NCBI GenBank assembly: GCA_902796455.1
Contig: CADBPH010000150.1
Span: 1 to 27,878, forward strand
Length of the DNA stretch: 27,878 bases
Direction of reading: 5' to 3'
Origin: an uncultured Bacteroidia bacterium
Lineage (GTDB): Bacteria; Bacteroidota; Bacteroidia; Bacteroidales; UBA932
Positions 8,163-14,887 of the stretch are shown piece by piece. Within the stretch, counting starts at the first letter, position 1. Each line of letters starts with the position of its first letter. A model generated the notes under the pieces. It saw only the letters and a program-made list of their open reading frames with translations. It made no database searches and was not told where the DNA came from. The position numbers and the translations under genes are program-made.

Positions 8163-9101
8163 CTATTTCTTATAGAGCGGAGCCGGATAGATTCCTTTGT
8201 CCGCGAGTTCCTGGAACTTGGCCACGACTCCCGGGCGGTCTTCCTTGTAGGTCACGCCGAACCAGCGGGACGGGGTGGAGAGGACATCGCAGGCGCCGGT
8301 GCCTTCCTTGATCATGCAGTCCATGGCGTACGGGATGTAGAACTCTTTTTTGAGGGAATCCGCGTTGGCCTGGAGGAAGGCGTTGAAAACCGCCGCGCTC
8401 TTGTCGAAATAATCCGGGGTGAAACCCCACATGTTCATGGAACACAGGGCCTTCCCGTCGAGGACGACGTGCGTTTCGCCGCTGACGGAGTTGTCGCCGT
8501 AGACGATGCCGTCGGCTTCCTTGGCAATGTTCAGGTGTTCGACGACGTCGGTCAGGTGCTGGTCTTTGTCGTAGGCGCAGATGCCGCGGGAGACGCCGCC
8601 GGATTCGGAAAGCGTGTTGTCCAGCTCAAAACCGACGATGCTGTAGATGCCTTCGGTATGCTCGTGGGCACGGAGCCAGTCGCCGAGGATGTGGAAAGAA
8701 TCCTTTCCGTAGTAGTCATCTCCGTTGATGACGGCGAAGGGTTCGTGAATGACATCCTTGGCCATCAGGACGGCATGGGCCGTTCCCCAGGGCTTTTTCC
8801 GTTCGGGGTTCGGGGTAAAGCCGGCCGGAATCCGTTCCAGCTCCTGGCAGACGAACATGAATTCGAGCGGCGTGCCGTCAGCACAGGTCACGCCTGCATA
8901 TTTTTCGCGGACGGTTTGTTCAAATTGTTCCCTGAAATAGGTCCGGACGACGTAAACGACTTTGCCGAAACCGGCCTCGACAGCATCATAAATGGAATAA
9001 TCAATGATGGTTTCCCCGCAGGGGCCTACGCCATCCATTTGTTTGAGTCCACCGTAACGGCTGCCCATACCGGCAGCGAGAACAAGCAGTGTAGGTTTCA
9101 T
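8163..9101 (-). CDS. Sugar-phosphate nucleotidyltransferase family protein
   Basis: 312 residues beginning MKPTLLVLAAGMGSRYGGLK, the nucleotide-binding G-x-G-x-R loop of the NTP_transferase fold, followed by VGPCGETIIDYSIYDAVEAG and VINGDDYYG (metal-binding Asp pair). It differs from RmlA and GalU in spacing and belongs to a Bacteroidetes group of stand-alone nucleotidyltransferases of unassigned sugar specificity. It is cytoplasmic, with no membrane helix. It is transcribed away from the ftsB-like gene and is followed after 2 bases by the CPBP protease. The role in making an activated sugar is family knowledge; the actual substrate is unknown. Confidence 0.88.
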   Translation of the reverse strand: MKPTLLVLAAGMGSRYGGLKQMDGVGPCGETIIDYSIYDAVEAGFGKVVYVVRTYFREQFEQTVREKYAGVTCADGTPLEFMFVCQELERIPAGFTPNPERKKPWGTAHAVLMAKDVIHEPFAVINGDDYYGKDSFHILGDWLRAHEHTEGIYSIVGFELDNTLSESGGVSRGICAYDKDQHLTDVVEHLNIAKEADGIVYGDNSVSGETHVVLDGKALCSMNMWGFTPDYFDKSAAVFNAFLQANADSLKKEFYIPYAMDCMIKEGTGACDVLSTPSRWFGVTYKEDRPGVVAKFQELADKGIYPAPLYKK

Positions 9102-9149
9102 GGTTTTCTATGGTAAATAATATTTCACGATATATGCGCGATTAGTCCT

Positions 9150-9157
9150 CAAATTTA
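9150..9157 (-). promoter_or_regulatory. -7 element for the nucleotidyltransferase/CPBP pair
   Basis: On the minus strand the bases read TAAATTTG, a full TAnnTTTG match about 50 bases before the start codon. No good -33 TTTG is seen at the expected distance. It lies two bases from an oppositely directed -7 element. Confidence 0.5.
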
Positions 9158-9159
9158 GT

Positions 9160-9167
9160 TATTTTTG
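9160..9167 (+). promoter_or_regulatory. -7 element for the ftsB-like gene
   Basis: TATTTTTG matches TAnnTTTG and lies about 28 bases before the proposed TTG start codon. The -33 element is poor. Confidence 0.5.
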
Positions 9168-9194
9168 TCGAGATTCTTTTAATATTCTCGGGAA

Positions 9195-9497
9195 TTGGGC
9201 AAGTTGAAGGAAATATGGAACGGGGAGCACCGTTCTTTCGTCCGGTACGCCACGTATGCGACGGCGGTGTTCATCGTCCTGGTCGGTTTCGTGAACCAGG
9301 ATAATCTTGTACGCTGGGTGCGTTCTTCGATTGAGCTGCGCCGGCAGGAGCGCCAGATTGAGCGCTACAGCCGGGAGATCGAGGAAATGGATGCCCGGAT
9401 CCACCGCCTTTCTACAGACCGGGATACCCTCGAGCAATTCGCGCGGGAGAATTTCTATTTCGCCAGTCCGGGCGATGATGTGTATATTGACCGGTAG
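9195..9497 (+). CDS. FtsB/DivIC-like septum formation initiator
   Basis: A 100-residue protein from a TTG start at 9195; no in-frame ATG precedes the membrane segment, so a non-ATG start is required. Residues ~18-37 form one membrane helix (TYATAVFIVLVGFVN), followed by a coiled coil rich in Arg, Glu and Ile (~43-78: ELRRQERQIERYSREIEEMD) and a short C-terminal tail with ARENFYFASPGDDVYI, typical of the FtsB/DivIC family (PF04977). FtsB joins FtsL and FtsQ at the division site in the inner membrane and helps activate septal peptidoglycan synthesis. The gene stands alone, not in a dcw cluster, as is common in Bacteroidetes. Its stop lies 3 bases from the stop of convergent purB. Confidence 0.9.
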   Translation: MGKLKEIWNGEHRSFVRYATYATAVFIVLVGFVNQDNLVRWVRSSIELRRQERQIERYSREIEEMDARIHRLSTDRDTLEQFARENFYFASPGDDVYIDR

Positions 9498-9500
9498 GGA

Positions 9501-10844
9501 TCAGAATCCCGTGTAGTTCCACGGGGTGACGGCCCGCAGTTCTTCCTTGACCGCTTCGGATACATCCAGTGTATCGATGAAGGCCTTGATGGTCTGTTCA
9601 TCGATGGCGGCTCCTGTGCGGGTGAGTGCCTTGAGCGTCTCGTACGGGTTGGGATAATTTTCGCGCCGGAGGATGGTCTGGAGGGCTTCCGCGGTCACAG
9701 CCCAGTTCCGCCGGAGGTCTTCTTCCAGGGCGGGCCGGTTGAGGATGAGCTTGCCGAGTCCTTTCTTCAGGGAGGCCAGGGCAATCAGGCCGTGGGCGAG
9801 CGGCACGCCCATGTTCCGCAGGACCGTCGAATCCGTCAGGTCGCGCTGGAGACGCGAGATGGGAAGTTTCATGGACAGGAAGGTCAGGACGGCATCCGCC
9901 ATGCCCAGGTTCCCCTCTGCGTTTTCAAAGTCAATCGGATTGACTTTGTGGGGCATGGCCGAGGAACCGACTTCGGACCCGACCACCCGCTGGTGGAAAT
10001 ATTCCATGGAAATATAGGTCCAGATATCCCGGCACAGGTCGATGAGGATGGTGTTGATCCGGCGCAGGCAGTCAAAGAGGGCCGCCAGGTTGTCGTAGTG
10101 CTCGATCTGCGTGGTGGGGCAGGAACGGGACAGGCCCAGGGAAGCGACGAACTGGTTTGCGAAGGCGGGCCAGTCTATCCCGGGGTAAGCGACTTTGTGG
10201 GCGTTCATGTTGCCGGTCGCCCCGCCGAATTTAGCCGGATAGGACAGGCTCCGCAGTTGGCGCAGCTGCTCTTCCAGGCGCGCGACATAGACTTGGAATT
10301 CCTTCCCGAGGCGGGTCGGAGAAGCCGGCTGGCCATGCGTCCGGGCAAGCATGGGGATATCTTTCCAGGCCTGGGCGTCTTCTGCGAGAATTCCGACAAC
10401 TTCTTCCAGGGCAGGCAGATAGACCTCCTGGAGCCCGTCGTGGAGCATCAGCGGCTGGGCGGTGTTGTTGATATCCTGGGAGGTGAGGCCGAAGTGGACG
10501 AACTCGGTCCAGCGGTCCAGCCCTTGCTCCTTCATCCGCCGTTTGATGTAATACTCTACGGCCTTGACGTCATGGTTGGTCGTTTTCTCAATCTCTTTGA
10601 CGGCTGCGGCCTCTGCCGGGGTGAAATCGCGGTACAGGCTCCGCAGGAAGTCTTCCGTCCCGTTCTCCAGGGCGCCTTCCAGGGGGGGCAGGGGAATCCG
10701 GCACAGGGCGATGAAATACGCTACCTCCACTTTGATGCGGTTGCGGATGAAGGCGAATTCGCTGAAATACTCCCGGAGGGGAGCGGTCTTGCCGGCATAT
10801 CTCCCGTCGACCGGGGAGACGGCAGTCAGTGCGTTGAGCTCCAT
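9501..10844 (-). CDS. purB: Adenylosuccinate lyase
   Basis: 447 residues from the ATG at 10842-10844, where the conserved N-terminus MELNALTAVSPVDGRY begins; the frame is open 18 codons further upstream, but that part covers the promoter. The fumarase/aspartase superfamily signature SSAMPHKVNPIDFENAEGN lies at ~291-309, and the GLTSQDINNTAQ and TRTHGQPASPTRLGKE motifs of PurB are present. The enzyme catalyses two fumarate-releasing steps in purine synthesis: SAICAR to AICAR and adenylosuccinate to AMP. Length and motifs fit the E. coli-type branch. It lies 60 bases downstream of folP but has its own promoter in that gap, so it can be expressed separately. Confidence 0.97.
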   Translation of the reverse strand: MELNALTAVSPVDGRYAGKTAPLREYFSEFAFIRNRIKVEVAYFIALCRIPLPPLEGALENGTEDFLRSLYRDFTPAEAAAVKEIEKTTNHDVKAVEYYIKRRMKEQGLDRWTEFVHFGLTSQDINNTAQPLMLHDGLQEVYLPALEEVVGILAEDAQAWKDIPMLARTHGQPASPTRLGKEFQVYVARLEEQLRQLRSLSYPAKFGGATGNMNAHKVAYPGIDWPAFANQFVASLGLSRSCPTTQIEHYDNLAALFDCLRRINTILIDLCRDIWTYISMEYFHQRVVGSEVGSSAMPHKVNPIDFENAEGNLGMADAVLTFLSMKLPISRLQRDLTDSTVLRNMGVPLAHGLIALASLKKGLGKLILNRPALEEDLRRNWAVTAEALQTILRRENYPNPYETLKALTRTGAAIDEQTIKAFIDTLDVSEAVKEELRAVTPWNYTGF

Positions 10845-10867
10845 GTCAAAGTCGTTTTTTACGGATA

Positions 10868-10899
10868 CAAAGATACGTTTTCCCGGCGGAAATGGCAAG
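10868..10899 (-). promoter_or_regulatory. Promoter for purB
   Basis: Minus strand: CTTG (10899-10896) as the -33 element, a 20-base spacer, then TATCTTTG (10875-10868) as a full -7 match, about 24 bases before the purB start codon. It sits in the folP-purB gap. Confidence 0.65.
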
Positions 10900-10904
10900 A
10901 CCCC

Positions 10905-11759
10905 TCAGGACGGGTTTTGTCCGCGGAGCTGTTCCCAGATGCGGACCGTGCGGACGGCTTCGGCTACGTCGTGGACCCGGAGGATGTCCGCCCCTTGCTG
11001 CAGGGCGGCCAGGTGCAGGACTTGGGTGCCGGGCAGGGATTCCTCGGGCGTGATGCCGGAGAGCTTGTAAATCATGCTTTTGCGTGATACGCCGACGAGG
11101 ATTCTGTGTCCGGGGATGCGCAGCGCTCCCAGTTCCCGGAGCAGGTCATAGTTCTGCTGCAGGGTCTTGGCGAAACCGAAGCCCGGGTCCAGGATCCAGT
11201 CGGAAACGCCGCAGTCCTCCGCTTTCCGGGCGAAGGCTTCAAAATACTGCTTCACGGCGGCCGTGACCGGGGAGAGCGCCTCTCCGGGATGTGTGGGGGC
11301 ATAGTCGGTCCGCGTCTGCATGTCGGCCGGGGTGCCCCGTTTGTGCATGGCGATGTAACCGAGTGAAAGCCGTCCGGCCAGGGGCAGCATGGCCGGGTCG
11401 TCCTCGCCGGCGGAGATGTCGTTGACCGTGAACGGGCCGATCCGGTCGAATGCCCGTTCCACGATGCCGCTGCGGAATGTGTCGATGGAAAGGGGCAGGT
11501 CCGGGAAGGCCTCCCGGATGCGGGGAAGGATGTCCCTGAGCCGGTTCCATTCCGTTTCTTCGTCGACGGGAAGGCTGCCCGGCCGGGAGGAGCAGGCACC
11601 GATGTCCAGGATGGTGGCTCCTTCCGCGACCATCCGGGAAGCCTCCCGGAGGACGGCATCTGCATCGGCCGTTCCGTCCGCGCCGAGGCGGCGGCTGGCG
11701 GCATAGAAAGAATTGTCGGTCAGGTTGACAATCCCCATGATGTCGGTCTTTCCTTTCAT
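10905..11759 (-). CDS. folP: Dihydropteroate synthase
   Basis: 284 residues, a TIM-barrel enzyme of folate synthesis joining p-aminobenzoate to hydroxymethyl-dihydropterin diphosphate. Family motifs run in order: MGIVNLT (8-14), GATILDIGACSSRPGS, LSIDTFRSG, VNDISAGEDD, MHKRGTP, WILDPGFGFAKTLQQNYDLL and ILVGVSRKSM, ending with VHDVAEAVRTVR. The first active-site loop reads NLTDNSF where most enzymes have NVTPDSF, so both the Pro and the Asp are replaced; the DNA reads this clearly. Length is normal. It is divergent from the M48 protease gene and lies upstream of purB. Confidence 0.95.
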   Translation of the reverse strand: MKGKTDIMGIVNLTDNSFYAASRRLGADGTADADAVLREASRMVAEGATILDIGACSSRPGSLPVDEETEWNRLRDILPRIREAFPDLPLSIDTFRSGIVERAFDRIGPFTVNDISAGEDDPAMLPLAGRLSLGYIAMHKRGTPADMQTRTDYAPTHPGEALSPVTAAVKQYFEAFARKAEDCGVSDWILDPGFGFAKTLQQNYDLLRELGALRIPGHRILVGVSRKSMIYKLSGITPEESLPGTQVLHLAALQQGADILRVHDVAEAVRTVRIWEQLRGQNPS

Positions 11760-11779
11760 TTTCTGCTTGTTTCCAGGGG

Positions 11780-11818
11780 TAAAGATAGAGGATTATTCCC
11801 CAACTTTCACTATCTTTA
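11780..11818. promoter_or_regulatory. Back-to-back divergent -7 elements (folP / M48 protease)
   Basis: TAAAGATAG (11780-11788) and CTATCTTTA (11810-11818) form a perfect 9-bp inverted repeat separated by 21 bases. Each arm contains TATCTTTA in the outward direction, one base off the TAnnTTTG consensus, and is suitably placed for folP (minus) and the protease gene (plus). Confidence 0.45.
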
Positions 11819-11840
11819 CGCGAATAAATCGAATTTAATT

Positions 11841-12620
11841 ATGACAAAACTCCATTATCTGGCTTTGGCAGCCTTGGTATGTGTGTCCTGCTCCACCCAG
11901 TTCGATGCGGCGCGTGCGCTGCAGGGTGGTGCGAAGGCCTTGCAGGCCGTTACCTTGACCGATGAGCAGATGCGGCAGTATGTGGCCGCTTCCGTGGTCC
12001 AGCTCGACAAGCAGAATCAAGTCCTGCCGGACGGGAACGCCTATGTGACCCGGCTGAAAAAGCTGACGAAGGGTTTGAATTCGGTGGACGGCGTGCCGCT
12101 GAATTTCAAGGTATACAAGACCAATGAGGCGAATGCGTTCGCCTGCGCGGACGGCAGTGTCCGGGTATATACGGGCTTGATGGACATCATGTCGGATGAC
12201 CAGGTCCTCGGCGTCATCGGCCATGAGATCGGCCATGTGGCCCTGAAGCATTCCAAAAAGGAGTATCGTGCCGCCCTGCTGGCTTCTGCCGCGACGGATG
12301 CGATGGCTTCCCAGGGTGGCGCCATCGGTGCCCTGGCCGATGCGGGACTCGGGTCGCTCGGCGAGGCGCTGGTCAATGCCCAGTATTCCAAGAAACAGGA
12401 GAGCCAGGCGGATGATTACGGCTATGCTTTCCTGAAAGGCGCCGGCAAGAATCCGTGGGCGATCGCCCTTGCTTTCGAACAGTTGAAGAAGCTGTCCTCC
12501 AGCTCGAACCAGCGTCAGAGCAGCGCGGTCAACCAGTTGTTCTCGTCCCATCCTGACCTGGATACCCGCATTGCGAAAATGTCCGCCCGGGCTCAGCAGG
12601 ACGGTTTCAAGCGGCCTTGA
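11841..12620 (+). CDS. M48 family metalloprotease, probable lipoprotein
   Basis: 259 residues. The N-terminus (MTKLHYLALAALVCVSC) is a lipoprotein signal with acylated Cys most likely at 17. HEIGH at 128-132 supplies two zinc ligands and the catalytic Glu. The third ligand is probably Glu187 in KKQESQADDYG, the usual E-x-x-x-D arrangement of M48. The C-terminal SSHPDLDTRIAKM is also typical. The closest functional models are LoiP/YcaL-type periplasmic peptidases that degrade or mature outer-membrane proteins. Export and anchoring suggest a cell-envelope quality-control role. It is the first gene of a tight four-gene run; the NUDIX ORF follows after 5 bases. Confidence 0.93.
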   Translation: MTKLHYLALAALVCVSCSTQFDAARALQGGAKALQAVTLTDEQMRQYVAASVVQLDKQNQVLPDGNAYVTRLKKLTKGLNSVDGVPLNFKVYKTNEANAFACADGSVRVYTGLMDIMSDDQVLGVIGHEIGHVALKHSKKEYRAALLASAATDAMASQGGAIGALADAGLGSLGEALVNAQYSKKQESQADDYGYAFLKGAGKNPWAIALAFEQLKKLSSSSNQRQSSAVNQLFSSHPDLDTRIAKMSARAQQDGFKRP

Positions 12621-12625
12621 CGCGG

Positions 12626-13018
12626 ATGAAGCGGGTCCGGGTTTCAGCGGCGGTCATCTGCTCCGGCGGGAAGTTTTTCGCGGTCCGGCGGGGGTACGGT
12701 GATTTCAAGGGATATTGGGAGTTCCCCGGAGGAAAGATCGAGGAAGGGGAAACGCCGGAGGAGGCGCTGGTGCGGGAAATCCGCGAAGAGCTGGATACCT
12801 GCGTTGCCATTGAAGCCCCCCTCGGGGTCGTTGAATACGACTATCCGGCATTTCACCTGGAACTCCACTGCTTCCTGTGCCGGGTCGAATCCGGGCACCT
12901 GGCTTTGCTGGAACATGAGGCCGCCCGCTGGCTGGCTGTTGGAGAATTGGAGTCTGTGAGCTGGCTCCCGGCTGATTATCAATTAATTCCTGTGCTCAGA
13001 AATGTTAGTGGTCATTGA
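12626..13018 (+). CDS. NUDIX hydrolase (MutT-like)
   Basis: 130 residues from the ATG at 12626; a TTG overlapping the previous stop would add three residues. The NUDIX box is complete: Gly36, Glu42, Arg50-Glu51 and Glu54-Glu55 in GGKIEEGETPEEALVREIRE, preceded by YWEFPGGK as in MutT. MutT enzymes hydrolyse 8-oxo-dGTP to the monophosphate and prevent replication errors. Size and the WEFPGG segment favour this, although a (deoxy)nucleoside triphosphate pyrophosphohydrolase of other specificity is possible. The 3' end overlaps tmk by 17 bases, implying translational coupling with another enzyme of the nucleotide pool. Confidence 0.92.
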   Translation: MKRVRVSAAVICSGGKFFAVRRGYGDFKGYWEFPGGKIEEGETPEEALVREIREELDTCVAIEAPLGVVEYDYPAFHLELHCFLCRVESGHLALLEHEAARWLAVGELESVSWLPADYQLIPVLRNVSGH

Positions 13019-13682
13019 AGGACTTGACGGGGCGGGCAAATCCACCCAGGTCAGGTTGCTGAGAGAATATCTGGAACATCGCCTCGGAGCGGTGGATTAC
13101 ATTCATTTCCCCCGGTATGACGCCCCTTTGTATGGAGAGCTGATCGGTAAATTCCTCCGGGGCGGATTCGGTTCGCTGGAGGGAGTCCATCCCCAATTGG
13201 TTGCATTGCTGTACGCGGAGGACCGGCACGGTGCCCGGGCGGAGATGCTGCATACCTTGCAGGCGGGCGGGACCTTGCTGCTGGACCGTTACGTGTATTC
13301 CAACATCGCCTACCAGTGCGCAAAGATCGCTTCGCTGCAGGAGCGGGAAGAACTCCGGGAATGGATCATCAATACGGAGTTCGGACTCTTCGACCTGCCC
13401 CGGCCGGACTTGAACCTCTTCCTGGACGTGCCTGTCGGTTTTGTCGAGCAGAAACTCTCCGCATCCCGGGGAGGGGATGACCGGGCGTACCTTTCGGGCA
13501 GGCAGGATATCCATGAGGCGGATATCGCTTTCCAGAAGCGGGTCCGGGAGGTCTATCTGCGGCAATGCGAGGTGGATCCCCGTTTCTGCCGTATCGATTG
13601 CGCTTCGGAGGAAGGAGCCATGCTGCCTCCGGAAGAGATATTTGAAAAAATCCGTAACACTGTTGACGCTGTGATAGGTTGA
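13002..13682 (+). CDS. tmk: Thymidylate kinase
   Basis: 226 residues. The P-loop is EGLDGAGKST (6-15) and the TMP-binding DRY motif is at 95-97 (LLLDRYVYSNIAYQ). PDLNLFLDVP and a LID region with SASRGGDDR follow. The enzyme phosphorylates dTMP to dTDP, the last specific step toward dTTP. Arg within the LID rather than the P-loop may suggest a type II (E. coli-like) arrangement. The start ATG lies inside the NUDIX gene, and the stop is 2 bases before the DoxX-like gene. Confidence 0.95.
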   Translation: MLVVIEGLDGAGKSTQVRLLREYLEHRLGAVDYIHFPRYDAPLYGELIGKFLRGGFGSLEGVHPQLVALLYAEDRHGARAEMLHTLQAGGTLLLDRYVYSNIAYQCAKIASLQEREELREWIINTEFGLFDLPRPDLNLFLDVPVGFVEQKLSASRGGDDRAYLSGRQDIHEADIAFQKRVREVYLRQCEVDPRFCRIDCASEEGAMLPPEEIFEKIRNTVDAVIG

Positions 13683-13684
13683 TT

Positions 13685-14887
13685 ATGAGTGGTATACATT
13701 CTGGACTGCGGCGCGCCTCCGCCTTTTTGATCGGGGTTGTTTTCTTTTTGTCCGGCATCTTCAAATTGATGGATCCGGTGGGAGCCGGCCTGGTCGTCGG
13801 AGAATATTTCAATTTCTTCCATGTCGGTTTCCTCAAGGGAGCGAGCCTTCCTGTCGCCGTCATCCTTTCCTTTGTGGAAGCCCTGACCGGTATCGCCTTG
13901 ATTACAGGTGTTTACCGCAAATTGGCCGCCATGGTGGCCGCGCTTCTGACCGCATTCTTTACCCTCGTGACCCTGGTGTTATGGATTTTCAATCCCGCGA
14001 TGGACTGCGGCTGTTTCGGCGAAGTCATCCACTTGACCCATGCGCAGACCTTCCTGAAGAATGTCGGGCTGTGCCTGCTGGCTGCGGTTGCTTTCCTGCC
14101 TGCCCGGGATTACGGGAAGCCCCGGAACCACCGTTATGCCGCTTTCTGGATCGTCGCGGTTTCCACGGCCGTGTTCGCCGCCTATTCGCTGCGTTATATC
14201 CCGTTGATGGATTTTACCCCGTTCAATACCTCGTCCAAGCTGATGGCTGCGGCCCCGGCGGCGGAAGGGGAGGAGGACGCTTACGTTTCCACCTTCATTT
14301 ACGAAAAGAATGGCAAGCAGGGGGTCTTTACCCTGGACCGGCTTCCGGACTCGACCTGGACCTTCGTCCGTACGGAAACCATGCTTCGGCAGGACAATAT
14401 CCAGGAAACGGATTATCCGGTGCTCTCCTTTACGGATGCAGAAGGGACATACTGTGATTCCCTGGCTTGTGACCCGGCCGTGATGGTGGTGTCCGTCTAC
14501 GATGTGGAGGCCCTTTCAACCCCTGGGTGGGAGCAGATCCGGGATTTGCTTCAAATGTCTGAGAAAGCTGGGTTTACGACGCTGCTGCTGGCTGCTTCCA
14601 CGCCCGCGGCGTTCCCGCAGGAACCGTTGCCCGGCGTCGGGAAGTATCTGTATTTTGCCGATTACCGCACCCTGATCTCCTTGAACCGGTCCAATGGCGG
14701 TGCCACCTATTTCAACGACGGGAACCTGATCCGGAAATGGGCCCGGGTCAAGTATCCCCGGCAGAAAGACCTGGACTGGATGTATCAGCACAATTCAACG
14801 GATGTGATGCTGGCCTCTGATAGCAGAGGCCGCATCACATTCCAGGCGTTCATTCTGTATGCGTTCGCGATGATGCTCTTTGTCTAG
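13685..14887 (+). CDS. BT_3928-like DoxX/MauE family membrane protein
   Basis: 400 residues from the ATG at 13685. The N-terminal half has four membrane helices of the DoxX/MauE type: [57 protein letters not shown], then [11 protein letters not shown]. The stretch MDCGCFGE after helix 3 carries a Cys-x-Cys as in MauE-like proteins. Residues ~180-380 form a soluble domain after a fifth helix, and the protein ends with another hydrophobic stretch ([12 protein letters not shown]). The family is widespread in Bacteroidales without a proven function; a redox or thiol-related membrane role is inferred from MauE. The stop overlaps the infB stop on the other strand through CTAG, and a 16-bp hairpin is embedded near the 3' end. 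Confidence 0.85.
   Translation: MSGIHSGLRRASAFLIGVVFFLSGIFKLMDPVGAGLVVGEYFNFFHVGFLKGASLPVAVILSFVEALTGIALITGVYRKLAAMVAALLTAFFTLVTLVLWIFNPAMDCGCFGEVIHLTHAQTFLKNVGLCLLAAVAFLPARDYGKPRNHRYAAFWIVAVSTAVFAAYSLRYIPLMDFTPFNTSSKLMAAAPAAEGEEDAYVSTFIYEKNGKQGVFTLDRLPDSTWTFVRTETMLRQDNIQETDYPVLSFTDAEGTYCDSLACDPAVMVVSVYDVEALSTPGWEQIRDLLQMSEKAGFTTLLLAASTPAAFPQEPLPGVGKYLYFADYRTLISLNRSNGGATYFNDGNLIRKWARVKYPRQKDLDWMYQHNSTDVMLASDSRGRITFQAFILYAFAMMLFV
14802..14840. repeat. Long inverted repeat (16-bp stem, one bulge) at the 3' end of the DoxX-like gene
   Basis: ATGTGATGC (14802-14810), a bulged T, GGCCTCT (14812-14818), loop GATAGC, then AGAGGCC (14825-14831) and GCATCACAT (14832-14840). Both arm segments pair perfectly. 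It lies 44 bases beyond the infB stop on the minus strand and 45 bases before the DoxX-like stop. No U-run follows on either strand, so a simple intrinsic terminator is unlikely; a roadblock, factor-assisted terminator or 3'-end stabiliser is possible. Confidence 0.85.

Noticed and set aside
9497..9525. Overlapping small hairpins (GGGAT/ATCCC and CCCGTG/CACGGG) at the ftsB-purB junction
   Set aside because: Stems of 5-6 bp that exclude each other and lack a U-run; too weak to call a terminator.
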